This document shows positions 32,393-40,328 of a stretch of DNA of 64,000 bases, one piece after another. Below the pieces are notes generated by a model. The model was given only the letters and a program-made list of their open reading frames with translations. It did no database searches and was not told where the DNA came from. The DNA is from JBOGXA01 sp050694175 (lineage in GTDB: Bacteria; Actinomycetota; CADDZG01; WHSQ01): positions 109,269 to 173,268 of the forward strand of contig JBOGXA010000004.1 in NCBI GenBank assembly GCA_050694175.1. The letters run 5' to 3'. How positions within the stretch are numbered: position 1 is the stretch's first letter; every line of letters starts with the position of its first letter. The translations under genes and the position numbers were made by a program.

Positions 32393-33226
32393 CTAGTCGG
32401 CGATCGCGACGATCCCGCTCTTGATGACTGCCTTGCCCTCGGGGTTGCACGTCTCGAACCCGTAGGTGGTCGACCCCTCGCTCGTCGCTTCGTGCCACAG
32501 CCTTGTCGTCAGCTCTTGCCCCGGCAGGACCGGGCGCGAGAACCTCACCGCCACGCGCTGGATCCTCGTGGGATCGCCGCCGGCGAGACCATTCACCGCC
32601 GCCTTCGTGGCGATGGCCATCGTGCACATGCCGTGGTTGATGATCCCGGGCAGCCCCGCCATGCGGGCCGTGTTCTCGTCGAGGTGTATGGGGTTGTGAT
32701 CGCCGGATGCTTCCGCGTAGCGAACGGTTTGGTCGTCGTCGACCTTGGTCGTCTCCTCGTAGACGATCTCCGGTTGCTCCGTCTGGTGGGCTGCCCCCCC
32801 CGACCGGCGCGACCCGGTGCCCCGGATGAACATCGTGCCCCGCACCTCTGCGACAACTTCGCCCCCCTGGTTGGTCTCGGTTGCCTTGACCGTGAACGTC
32901 TCACCCGTCTCCTTCTGCTCCACTGACTCGAGGACGGGCGTCACCGTCAATCTGTCACCAGGCCGGACCGGCTTGTAGAGAACGTGCTCCTCGGCACCAT
33001 GAACGAGACGGAGCAGGTCTGCACCGAGATCGGAATCCATGGCGGCTCCCATGAAAGAGTCAAACGCAGGCACGACAACGAAGACGGGAGACGCTATCTG
33101 GTCGTCGCCGAGATACCGCTCGTTGGCGTCGTTGGTCGCGCGCGCGTACTTCTCGATCGCATCGGAGGTCACTTCGTAGGTCGACTCCGGGTAGGTCTTC
33201 CCCGCCAGGTCCGCATTTAGCCCCAC
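32393..33226 (-). CDS. Fused double hot-dog MaoC-type hydratase
   Basis: Protein of 277 aa made of two hot-dog domains. The N-terminal half (1-130) has a degenerate signature (YARATNDANERYL). The C-terminal half carries the complete hydratase 2 motif YAEASGDHNPIHLDENTARMA with Asp and His. It likely hydrates trans-2-enoyl-CoA or dehydrates hydroxyacyl thioesters. It is the last gene of the six-gene acyl-CoA operon. Confidence 0.9.
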   Translation of the reverse strand: MGLNADLAGKTYPESTYEVTSDAIEKYARATNDANERYLGDDQIASPVFVVVPAFDSFMGAAMDSDLGADLLRLVHGAEEHVLYKPVRPGDRLTVTPVLESVEQKETGETFTVKATETNQGGEVVAEVRGTMFIRGTGSRRSGGAAHQTEQPEIVYEETTKVDDDQTVRYAEASGDHNPIHLDENTARMAGLPGIINHGMCTMAIATKAAVNGLAGGDPTRIQRVAVRFSRPVLPGQELTTRLWHEATSEGSTTYGFETCNPEGKAVIKSGIVAIAD

Positions 33227-33240
33227 CGTTCTGTCCTCCT

Positions 33241-33693
33241 CTATTCGGGTAATTCGATGTCGGCCTCTCCGACGATCGCCATCTCCTCTTCAGGCAGCTC
33301 CGCTCCCTCGGGACCCGGTCCACGTCTGTCCGCCTGCACAGTGATCTTGATGATTCCGTCTTCGATCGCCGTTACCACCCCGGTGCACACGAGCTCGTCG
33401 CCGGGCCACACGCGGGTGGTGAATCGCACCTTGAAACGCCTCAAGTGGTGGGGGCCTCCGAACCAATCGGAGACCGCGTGCGCGAGATAGCCGGCGGGGA
33501 GCATTCCCATGGCGAAGACAGTCGGGGCGCCGGTCCGGCGCGCGTAACCCTCGTCGACATGGACCGGGTTGAAGTCGCCCGATGCCCCCGCGTACCGGAC
33601 TATGTCCGCGCGCTCCAGTGGGCCGAAGACGACCTCACCCAGCTCCATGCCTGGAGTCACCCCATCCAGCGTGATCGTCTCGGGCTTGCTCAT
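33241..33693 (-). CDS. MaoC-type dehydratase, catalytic (HadB-like)
   Basis: Protein of 150 aa, single hot-dog domain with the full catalytic motif YAGASGDFNPVHVDEGYA. It overlaps the stop of the upstream partner gene by 4 bp. Together the two resemble the mycobacterial HadA-HadB heterodimer, in which only HadB carries the Asp/His pair. Confidence 0.88.
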   Translation of the reverse strand: MSKPETITLDGVTPGMELGEVVFGPLERADIVRYAGASGDFNPVHVDEGYARRTGAPTVFAMGMLPAGYLAHAVSDWFGGPHHLRRFKVRFTTRVWPGDELVCTGVVTAIEDGIIKITVQADRRGPGPEGAELPEEEMAIVGEADIELPE

Positions 33694-34136
33694 GACCCAG
33701 GGTCCTTAGAGGTTTCCAGAAGCGTGTAATACGCGGACAGGACCTCGGCCCGCGCGGCGTCGACAAACCGCGACTCGTAGGTAACGAAGCGCATCGAGCC
33801 GCCGCGCCGCCCCTCCTTGGTGATGTCTTTGGCGATCCGCATGGTCCCCTTCAGCACCTCGCCTGCAACCGGGAGCCTCCTGTACGTGAACTCCTGCTCG
33901 CCGTGGAGCACGCGTTCATAGTCCAGGTTTGCACCCAGCTTCTCTTCACGCTCGTCGCGCGATACCTGCCAGATCTGCGTGACCGTGAAGGTGGGTGGAG
34001 CAACGATGTCGGGGAAGCCATGTCTGCGCGCTTCCTCCTCGTCGAAGAAGATCGGGTTGTCTTCGCCGACCGCGAGCGCGAACTCCCGGACCTTGCCGCG
34101 TTCGACGGGCAGGTCGAAGGTCACGTCGTCAGCCAA
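33690..34136 (-). CDS. MaoC-type dehydratase, non-catalytic partner (HadA/HadC-like)
   Basis: Protein of 148 aa with a hot-dog fold in which the motif is degenerate: FALAVGEDNPIFFDEEEA lacks the catalytic Asp-x-Asn-Pro-x-His arrangement. This fits the structural, substrate-binding subunit of a Had-type heterodimer with the next gene. Its start overlaps the SDR stop by 8 bp. Confidence 0.85.
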   Translation of the reverse strand: MADDVTFDLPVERGKVREFALAVGEDNPIFFDEEEARRHGFPDIVAPPTFTVTQIWQVSRDEREEKLGANLDYERVLHGEQEFTYRRLPVAGEVLKGTMRIAKDITKEGRRGGSMRFVTYESRFVDAARAEVLSAYYTLLETSKDPGS

Positions 34137-35067
34137 GCTGGACTCCCTCTCCCCCGGTGGCTTTGACCATCATCGGCATCATGCCCTCGGGAGCGACGCC
34201 GTTCGGGAACACCTCGAGGAGCTTGGCGACGAGCTCATCGGGCTCCCAGCGAGAGTCCTTCTTCAGCACCACACCCGAGTCCCACGCCTTGAGAACGTTG
34301 ACGACGCCTCCGTAGATGAAAAAGCATTGACCCGTGATCTTCTGCGCGTCGTCGGACGCCAGCGCGACTACCACCGGCGAGATGTTGGCGGGGTCCATGG
34401 AGTCGAAGCCACCCTCGGGCACCGGGATGTCCCCAAAAGTCTGCTCGGTGAGACGCGTACGCGCGTTGGGGGCCAGGCAATTGACCGTGACTCCGTAGCG
34501 GCCGAGCTCGAGTGCCGCGATGACGGTGAATGCAGCAATCCCTGCCTTTGCGGCCCCGTAGTTCGTCTGCCCCACGTTGCCGAACACTCCCGAGGGGCTC
34601 GACGTGTTGATGATCCGGCCGTTGATCTGGACCCCGGCTTTGGACTGCTCGCGCCAGTAGGCCGCTGCATGCCGAGTCGGCGCGAAGTGCCCCCTGAGAT
34701 GCACGTTGATGACCGAGTCCCACTCGTCCTCAGAGAGGTTGACGAGCATCCGGTCGCGGATGATGCCGGCGTTGTTCACGAGGATGTCGAGACGGCCGAA
34801 CTCGCCGACGGCCTGCTTGACGAGATTCTCGGCCCCCTGGAAATCGGCGACGTTATCGTAGTTGGCGGTGGCTCCTCCGCCTGCGGCCTTGATCTCGTCC
34901 GCAACGGCTTGGGCCGGGGTTTGGTCCTGGCCCTCGCCGGCCGCTGAGCCTCCGAGGTCGTTGACGACCACCTTCGCGCCGGCCGTCGCCAGAGCGAGCG
35001 CGTGATCCCTGCCTATCCCGCGCCCGGCCCCCGTGACGATGGCCACCTTCCCGTCGAGTACCGGCAT
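34129..35067 (-). CDS. Short-chain dehydrogenase/reductase, beta-hydroxyacyl-CoA dehydrogenase-like
   Basis: Protein of 312 aa with the nucleotide-binding TGAGRGIG, the NNAG strand motif and the catalytic Ser-Tyr-Lys in SSPSGVFGNVGQTNYGAAK. The length and the insert VVVNDLGGSAAGEGQDQT are typical of the peroxisomal MFE-2/Hsd4-like branch that oxidises 3-hydroxyacyl-CoA. AGGAGG precedes the ATG at 35067. It fits as the 3-hydroxyacyl-CoA dehydrogenase of this operon. Confidence 0.9.
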   Translation of the reverse strand: MPVLDGKVAIVTGAGRGIGRDHALALATAGAKVVVNDLGGSAAGEGQDQTPAQAVADEIKAAGGGATANYDNVADFQGAENLVKQAVGEFGRLDILVNNAGIIRDRMLVNLSEDEWDSVINVHLRGHFAPTRHAAAYWREQSKAGVQINGRIINTSSPSGVFGNVGQTNYGAAKAGIAAFTVIAALELGRYGVTVNCLAPNARTRLTEQTFGDIPVPEGGFDSMDPANISPVVVALASDDAQKITGQCFFIYGGVVNVLKAWDSGVVLKKDSRWEPDELVAKLLEVFPNGVAPEGMMPMMVKATGGEGVQLG

Positions 35068-35130
35068 CCTTGCCTACCTCCTGATATCCGTGCCCGCCAT
35101 TCTTTCATTCGCCGCCCTCACGGCGCGTCG

Positions 35131-36321
35131 TCAGTCGAGCCGCCCCAGGATCTTGCGGCTGATCACGACACGCTGGATCTGTCCCGTGCCCTCGAAGATG
35201 TCGTAGACCTTGATGTCCCGGAACCACTTCTCAACGAGATGCTCCTTGGAGTAGCCCTCCGGGCCCATGATCTGGATCGCACCGATGCAGGCCCGCATGG
35301 CGACCTGCGGTGCGTACGCCTTGGCCATCGAGGCCTCCTTCGAGTTCGGGATCTTGTAGTCGGCCATCCACGCTGCCTTCCAGCACAGCAGCCGGGCGGC
35401 GTCCAGCTCTCGCTTCAGGGTGCCGAGCATCCTCTCGATGGCCGGGCGCCGCGCGTAGCCGGCCGGGACCTCGGCTGCCACCCAATCGCGCGCGTACTCA
35501 TAGGAGGCGCGGCCGATGCCCACGGCCATTGCCGCGACCGAGGGGCGCGACGAGTCGAACGCCTTCATCGTCCCCTTAAACCCCGACCCTTGGGGCTCGA
35601 GCGCCGCCTCGCCCCCGAGGATGTTGTCGAACGGGATCCGGCAGTCGTCGAGGACGATCTCCGCAGTCTCCGAAGCCGTCAGCCCCATCTTCTTTTCGAT
35701 CTTCCCGATCTTGAAGCCGGGCGCGCCCTTCTCGACAACGAAGAACTTCTGCGCCGAGCGCCCGAGCGACTTGTCGACGGTCGCGTTCACCACGACGATC
35801 TCTGAGCGGGCTCCGTTCGTACAGTAGATCTTGGTGCCGTTGAGGACCCACTCGTCCCCGTCCCGGATCGCGGTCGTCTGCACGTTGGACACGTCAGACC
35901 CGGCTTGCGGTTCGGTGACCGCCAGCGCGCCGAAGCGCGGCTCGTCGGATTCCACGTCGAAGATGTCGTGGAGGAATCGCTTCTGCTGCTCCGGGGTACC
36001 GGCCGCCTTGATGGACGGGGCCGCAAGCCCGGGGCCGGGGATGTTCAGTAGGACGGCCGGGTCTCCCCATGCAAGCTCCTCCGAGCCGACGACCGCCAGC
36101 ATGCTTCCAATCGGCTTGCGCGCGGCCGCGTCGGCGCGCTCGTCGGGCATCACCGACGCGCGATTGCCGACCAGGCCGCCGAGCTGCTTGATCGTCTCGG
36201 CCGGGAGTACGCCCTTCTCGTCCGCCTCCCGAGCCAGCGGCCGCAGTGTCGTGGTGGCAAACGCATGGACGAAGTCCCGTATCTGGACGACGAGCGGATC
36301 GAGCTCGAAATCGATGGTCAT
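35131..36321 (-). CDS. Acyl-CoA dehydrogenase, catalytic subunit
   Basis: Protein of 396 aa with the full ACAD fold: GALAVTEPQAGSDVSN, a C-terminal QIMGPEGY and IFEGTGQIQ containing the catalytic Glu. FAD-dependent alpha,beta-dehydrogenation of acyl-CoA, passing electrons to EtfAB (encoded at 49.7-51.4 kb). The ATG at 36321 follows GGGAGGGG. Its neighbour encodes a second ACAD without this Glu. Confidence 0.93.
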   Translation of the reverse strand: MTIDFELDPLVVQIRDFVHAFATTTLRPLAREADEKGVLPAETIKQLGGLVGNRASVMPDERADAAARKPIGSMLAVVGSEELAWGDPAVLLNIPGPGLAAPSIKAAGTPEQQKRFLHDIFDVESDEPRFGALAVTEPQAGSDVSNVQTTAIRDGDEWVLNGTKIYCTNGARSEIVVVNATVDKSLGRSAQKFFVVEKGAPGFKIGKIEKKMGLTASETAEIVLDDCRIPFDNILGGEAALEPQGSGFKGTMKAFDSSRPSVAAMAVGIGRASYEYARDWVAAEVPAGYARRPAIERMLGTLKRELDAARLLCWKAAWMADYKIPNSKEASMAKAYAPQVAMRACIGAIQIMGPEGYSKEHLVEKWFRDIKVYDIFEGTGQIQRVVISRKILGRLD

Positions 36322-36330
36322 GACCCCTCC

Positions 36331-37413
36331 CTAAATGGCCGCCCGCGCGGCTATGACATCGCCGAGCAGCTCCGGAGCATCGAAGATCGACAGCGTCACT
36401 GCGTCGCGGAACCACATCTCGACCGGATGGTCCTTGATGTAGCCGTGCCCGCCGAGGACCTGCACGGAATCGTCCCCGCAGCGGATGGCGGCCTCGATCG
36501 CTTGTCCGTTCGCGGATGCCACCACTTCGTGCGTTGCTCGGTCGTTGTCCAGCGCCCAGGCCGCGTGCCACACGGCCAGGCGCGCCGCGTCGACCGCGAT
36601 GGCCATGTCGGCGACTTTGAACGAGATGGCCTGGAAGGCGCCGATGGGCTTACCGAAGGCCTTGCGTTCGGTCGCGTACTGAGCGGCGTGCTCGAACGAG
36701 GCTCGAGCGCAACCGACCGCGATCGCGCCCGTCAGCAGCTTCGACCACAGGAGTGAGCGCTCGAGGCCGGGCCCGGCAAGTGCTTCGCCCACCGTGTCGA
36801 ACCGCACCACAGAGGTCGGTGCCGCCTCGAGGCCCATCTTGTCCTCAGGCTTTACGACCTCGTAGGAGTCACCGTCGACGACGACCGCTCCGAGCCCGGT
36901 CGGTGTCCGGCCCACAACGATGCCGAACGCCGCCTCAGCCGCGTTCAGGACTCCATGCTTCTCGCCGACTACCTTCTCTCCGTCGACCGTCGTCTCAAAG
37001 GCGTCGAAGTCGCCGGCAGCCAGCTTCTCGCCGGTCGCGACAAACGTGGGTACCGGGGCGGGCCCGGCGAAGCGTGGGAGAAAACGATTTAACTGATCGT
37101 CGCTGCCGGCCAGCCCGATGACGATAGCGGCGGTGCCCGAGCCCAGTGTCTGGTAGGTGACGGCTGGATTTCCCCACGCCAGCTCTTCGGCAACGATGCA
37201 ATGGGTGACGGCATCGAACAGGCCGCCCCCGCCGAACTCATCGGCTACCGGCGCGGAGATTCCGATCTCGTGGATCCCGTTGGCGATCTCGGCAGACGTC
37301 TGCTTGGCGGCCTCGCAGGCACGGGCGGCGGGCCTGACCACCTCGGCCGAGAACTGATGCAGGGTGTCACGCAGGGTCTCCTGCTCCCCGGTCAACTCCA
37401 GGTCGAACGACAC
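36331..37413 (-). CDS. Acyl-CoA dehydrogenase-like protein lacking the catalytic Glu
   Basis: About 360 aa from the GTG at 37413 with GAGGAGG upstream. The ACAD fold is kept (EFGGGGLFDAVTHCIVAEE, RKAFGKPIGAFQAISFK, QVLGGHGYIKDHPVEMWFRD), but the EGTxQIQ segment is replaced by IFDAPELL, so no catalytic Glu is visible. Mycobacterial steroid-degrading ACADs (ChsE type) work as alpha2beta2 heterotetramers of one competent and one degenerate chain. The same arrangement with the next gene is inferred. It is the first gene of the operon. Confidence 0.88.
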   Translation of the reverse strand: MSFDLELTGEQETLRDTLHQFSAEVVRPAARACEAAKQTSAEIANGIHEIGISAPVADEFGGGGLFDAVTHCIVAEELAWGNPAVTYQTLGSGTAAIVIGLAGSDDQLNRFLPRFAGPAPVPTFVATGEKLAAGDFDAFETTVDGEKVVGEKHGVLNAAEAAFGIVVGRTPTGLGAVVVDGDSYEVVKPEDKMGLEAAPTSVVRFDTVGEALAGPGLERSLLWSKLLTGAIAVGCARASFEHAAQYATERKAFGKPIGAFQAISFKVADMAIAVDAARLAVWHAAWALDNDRATHEVVASANGQAIEAAIRCGDDSVQVLGGHGYIKDHPVEMWFRDAVTLSIFDAPELLGDVIAARAAI

Positions 37414-37453
37414 GGTGCGCCTCCTCAGCCCCGCTGGGTGCGGGCAGGCATTC

Positions 37454-37471
37454 CTTGACTCGATGGTCAAG
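37454..37471. promoter_or_regulatory. Palindromic operator candidate upstream of the acyl-CoA operon
   Basis: CTTGAC (37454-37459) and GTCAAG (37466-37471) are inverted copies with a 6-nt spacer, about 40 bp before the first gene of the operon. The size fits a TetR-type repressor site, common for fatty-acid and steroid catabolism, but no regulator gene is adjacent. Confidence 0.4.
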
Positions 37472-37586
37472 TTTCTCGAGGAGTGTACCAATCACTCCGG
37501 AGGAGGCGCATCCGGTCCCAATCCAACGCCCAGAAAAGGTCGCCGTTTGCCCCGTGGCTGTGTTTTCATAGCTGCACGCGAGAAAG

Positions 37587-37832
37587 GAGGTGGTCCAGAC
37601 TTGTTAGACAGTTCTGATGGACCTCGCGAGGTGACCGGCTGCTAGTGGCCTAGGTCAACAAGATGGGTTCTGGCCACCTCACTGTGGGCCACGGGCAGAA
37701 TCCACACCGGTTCACCACCACCCCCCGCCCCAGACTGGTCCCCTGGGCGTCGAACGACGAAGTGCGGCGAGGTGGATTAGGCCGAATCGACTACGGGCCG
37801 GCGCAGGGAACTCCCGCGCCGGCCCGTTCTTT
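37587..37832 (+). ncRNA. Candidate structured RNA ending in an intrinsic terminator
   Basis: Nested complementarity: outer stem GAGGTGGTCCAGA (37587-37599) with TCTGGCCACCTC (37669-37680, one bulge); inner stem CTTGTTAGAC (37600-37609, bulged A) with GTCAACAAG (37654-37662); enclosed hairpin ACCTCGCGAGGT (37621-37632). Further hairpins are TGTGG/CCACA (37684-37707) and ACCGGT/ACTGGT around a C-rich loop (37707-37739). It ends in a 10-bp terminator stem and T-rich tail on the same strand. No ORF of note lies inside. It lies antisense to the flanking minus-strand genes' direction. The RNA family is not recognised. Confidence 0.55.
37795..37832 (+). terminator. Rho-independent terminator
   Basis: Perfect stem GGGCCGGCGC (37795-37804) with GCGCCGGCCC (37816-37825), an 11-nt loop, then GTTCTTT. 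The T-rich tail is on the plus strand, although both flanking genes are on the minus strand, so it must end a plus-strand transcript, most simply the candidate RNA. Confidence 0.75.
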
Positions 37833-37843
37833 GTCCGGGTCGA

Positions 37844-37952
37844 AGTGTCCCTCACGTCCCGCATAGGCCGCTCAAATGCTCACTCACGCGCCCCACCGGG
37901 CCGAGTGTCCCTGGCGTCCCGTATAGGCGCCGCCCAAATGCTCACTCACGCG
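37844..37952 (+). repeat. Interspersed 47-bp repeat, two units
   Basis: Units at 37844-37890 and 37904-37952, each starting AGTGTCCCT and ending ATGCTCACTCACGCG. The first differs from a unit at 52494-52540 (opposite strand) at only two positions. The second unit abuts the stop codon of the ArsA-like gene. Spacing between unit starts is 60 bp, as at the other locus. Confidence 0.85.
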
Positions 37953-38954
37953 TCATGAGAACAGGGAGTCCGCGGCTCGCTTGAGCGAGGGAACGCCCCT
38001 CAGCTCCGAATCGTACAGGGGCAGGACCGCACGCACCATGCCGTCGAACTCCTTACCGATCTCCTGCATGTAGCCCTCCTGCATGGCGATGCGGTTGCGC
38101 ACGAAGTCGGGCGCGTCGGCTTCGCCCTCCCGCTCGATGAGCTGGTTGACGACGACGCCCCCAACCGGGATTCCGAACTCCGTGAACCAGTTGATGAAGC
38201 GGCGGATCACGGCGATCGGCAGAGCCTCGGGAAGCGTGACGAAGAAAAACGCCGTCTTGTCCGGGTCGGTGAGGAGCTCCTGGGCATGGCCGATGCGCTC
38301 GCGGAACTCGACCAGATAGGTCATGAGCGGATCGTCCTCTTCCTTCTTGCTGAAGGAGAGCAGCTTGCGCAGCGACTGGGCCTCCTCGCGCGACTTCACC
38401 ATCTTGTTGACCCACAACGAGTAGACCTTCGACATTCCGAGCAAGCGGCGAGCGTTCGCCGTGGGGGCAGTGTCGAAGACGTAGACCTCGTACTCATCGT
38501 TGAAGATGAGATCGATCATGTTCTCGAACATCGCCGACTCTTCGAAGGCCGGATTCATTGTCGCAGCCTCGACGAACTCGTCTGCCTTTGTTGAGATCTC
38601 CGCGAATTTCAGGAACCACTGGACTTTCTCGCGAATCTCCTTTTTCGAGCGGTCGATGGCATCCTTCGTATCGATCTCCAGGGCGTGCAAATTTTCGACG
38701 CCCTCGACCCCGGTGGCCTTGCCGAAGACGTCTTGATCCAGAAGGCTCGAGAGGCTGTGCACGGGGTTCGTCGACGCGAGCAGAGTCTTGCGGCCGTTTG
38801 CCGCCAGCCACGCCGCGGTAACGCCGGCCATCGCCGTCTTCCCGACACCGCCCTTGCCCCCGAAGAACGTGTAGCGGAGACCGGGGTGTTGCTCGAAGTA
38901 ATCCCTCATCGAGGTTTCTACGAGCTTGTTCTCGTGAACCGCGGCTTCGGTCAT
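37953..38954 (-). CDS. ArsA/Get3-like ATPase, switch I Asp replaced by Asn
   Basis: Protein of 333 aa, SIMIBI-class ATPase with an intact P-loop GGKGGVGKT (32-40) and switch II DTAPTANARRLL (from D161). The switch I segment reads STNPVHSLSS: the catalytic Asp of the family pattern STDPAHNLSD (Asp57 in yeast Get3) is Asn (N63). Asp-to-Asn here is the classical hydrolysis-dead change in Get3. It overlaps the upstream ATPase gene by 4 bp and is last in a four-gene operon. A heterodimer with that ATPase, similar to the mycobacterial Rv3679-Rv3680 pair, is inferred. Confidence 0.88.
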   Translation of the reverse strand: MTEAAVHENKLVETSMRDYFEQHPGLRYTFFGGKGGVGKTAMAGVTAAWLAANGRKTLLASTNPVHSLSSLLDQDVFGKATGVEGVENLHALEIDTKDAIDRSKKEIREKVQWFLKFAEISTKADEFVEAATMNPAFEESAMFENMIDLIFNDEYEVYVFDTAPTANARRLLGMSKVYSLWVNKMVKSREEAQSLRKLLSFSKKEEDDPLMTYLVEFRERIGHAQELLTDPDKTAFFFVTLPEALPIAVIRRFINWFTEFGIPVGGVVVNQLIEREGEADAPDFVRNRIAMQEGYMQEIGKEFDGMVRAVLPLYDSELRGVPSLKRAADSLFS

Positions 38955-39994
38955 TTGCCCCCTCCGTACATGATCGTCGCCACCTTCTCGATCATGTCGA
39001 GGCCGGTGACATCGCGCTCGAGCTCGGGCACGTGCCCGAGGATGTCGTCCCCGAACGTCGACTTGATCTGGTCGAGATAGCCGGCCTGCATCTCGATGCG
39101 GTTCTTGAGATAGACGGGCACACCGGGACTCGACGCGAGGTCCTTCGGGATGACCCGGTTGACGACATATCCTGCAAGCGGGACGTCGAACTTGGCGAAC
39201 ATCCCGGCGGCTTTTGCGGTGTCGAGCAGGATCATCTCCTCGGGAATGAGCACGAAGAAGAACGCCGTCTTCTCCCGGTCGGTCAGGATTTTCGAAGCGC
39301 TGTTGATGCGTCCCCTGATGTACTGGAGCTCACTAAGGATCTTGTCCTCTTCGATCTCCTTTTCGCGTTTCATTCGGGCCGCGACCTCTTCGTATTCGCG
39401 CATCTCCTCGCGCAGACGAGTGATCTTGGAGATCCACTCGTCGTAGACCTTCGCCATCGACAGGTAATAGAGCGCATGGCCGAGTGGGACGAGGTCGTAG
39501 ATGTAGTAGTCGTAGTCGCTCTCGACGACGATGTCGACGACGGAATCGAAGATCGCGCTCTCCTCCATCGCCGGCTCGGCGGAGGCCGCCTGGATGTAGT
39601 CCTCGATCTCCTCGGGCACTTCCTCGAGCCCGTACATGTCCCTGATCTTCTGACGGATCTCGTCCTGGTATTCCTTGATGTGGCGATCGGCGTCGATCTC
39701 CTGTGCGTACAGGTTGTCCATGATCTTGACGGCGCCCTTGCCGAAGATGTCCTGCTGGAATATGTCCGACAGGCTCGCCTGGGGGTCGACGGAGAAGACC
39801 AGGACCTTGTTGCCCTGCTGCGCCAGCCAGTACGCCGTCGCGGCTGAGAAAGTCGTCTTACCGAGGCCTCCCTTACCGCCGAACATCACATAGCGGCGCT
39901 CGGGGTGCTGATCAAAGAAGGATGACAGCGTCGACGGCGCGGTGCCCCGCTCCTGCTCGTCGCGCTGCCTCAGTGTCTCGGGAGCTTTGGACAT
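38951..39994 (-). CDS. ArsA/Get3-like ATPase, switch II degenerate
   Basis: Protein of 347 aa from the ATG at 39994, two bases after the stop of the small upstream gene. P-loop GGKGGLGKTT (39-48) and switch I SVDPQASLSD with Asp (D70) are intact, but switch II reads YDLVPLGHALYYL instead of the DTAPTGHTLRLL family pattern. A long charged insert (REEMREYEEVAARMKREKEI) is likely a coiled coil. It complements the defect in the partner ATPase. Cytosolic; possible client is a membrane or tail-anchored protein. Confidence 0.88.
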   Translation of the reverse strand: MSKAPETLRQRDEQERGTAPSTLSSFFDQHPERRYVMFGGKGGLGKTTFSAATAYWLAQQGNKVLVFSVDPQASLSDIFQQDIFGKGAVKIMDNLYAQEIDADRHIKEYQDEIRQKIRDMYGLEEVPEEIEDYIQAASAEPAMEESAIFDSVVDIVVESDYDYYIYDLVPLGHALYYLSMAKVYDEWISKITRLREEMREYEEVAARMKREKEIEEDKILSELQYIRGRINSASKILTDREKTAFFFVLIPEEMILLDTAKAAGMFAKFDVPLAGYVVNRVIPKDLASSPGVPVYLKNRIEMQAGYLDQIKSTFGDDILGHVPELERDVTGLDMIEKVATIMYGGGK

Positions 39995-39996
39995 GA

Positions 39997-40299
39997 TCAG
40001 AACATCGCGTCCGTGACATCTTTCTCGCGCAACATGCGCCGCTTCCACGTCGAGATCTGGGGCGTGACGTACGGAAGGAGCCGCAGCGAGTAGTACGGCG
40101 GGAGTATGGGCACCCCGAGCAGATCGCCCATGGTGATGAGGATGAACAGGTGCTCCATGCTCGCGCGCGTGCGCATGGCATGGCGGGTCATGTCGTGAGA
40201 GGCCATCCCGTAGGTGACCTCCCTGACCTTGCCGAGGAATTTCTTTAGGCCGCCCTTTTGCTCCTGATCTTCGTTAACCGGCTCGTCTGGCATCGACAT
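39997..40299 (-). CDS. Small protein A, paralogue pair linked to the ATPases
   Basis: About 100 aa from the ATG at 40299 (AGGGGGA upstream). Charged N terminus, then VREVTYGMASHDMTRHAMRT, a hydrophobic stretch HLFILITMGDLLGVPILPPY and YSLRLLPYVTPQISTWKRRM. The second half is nearly identical in pattern to the upstream paralogue. It could contain a membrane-associated helix. The stop lies two bases from the ATPase start, so translation is coupled. Family not recognised. Confidence 0.75.
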   Translation of the reverse strand: MSMPDEPVNEDQEQKGGLKKFLGKVREVTYGMASHDMTRHAMRTRASMEHLFILITMGDLLGVPILPPYYSLRLLPYVTPQISTWKRRMLREKDVTDAMF

Positions 40300-40328
40300 C
40301 ACTCCCCCTAGTTCCTCTTCTTCCCCTC

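Noticed and set aside
37683..37740. 6C RNA
   Set aside because: One hairpin has a C-rich loop, but the required two adjacent C-run hairpins are not seen and the larger nested stems do not belong to that family as I know it.
37844..37952. CRISPR-like repeat-spacer array
   Set aside because: Only two units, 10-13-bp gaps, the same units occur in the opposite orientation elsewhere, and no cas genes are present.
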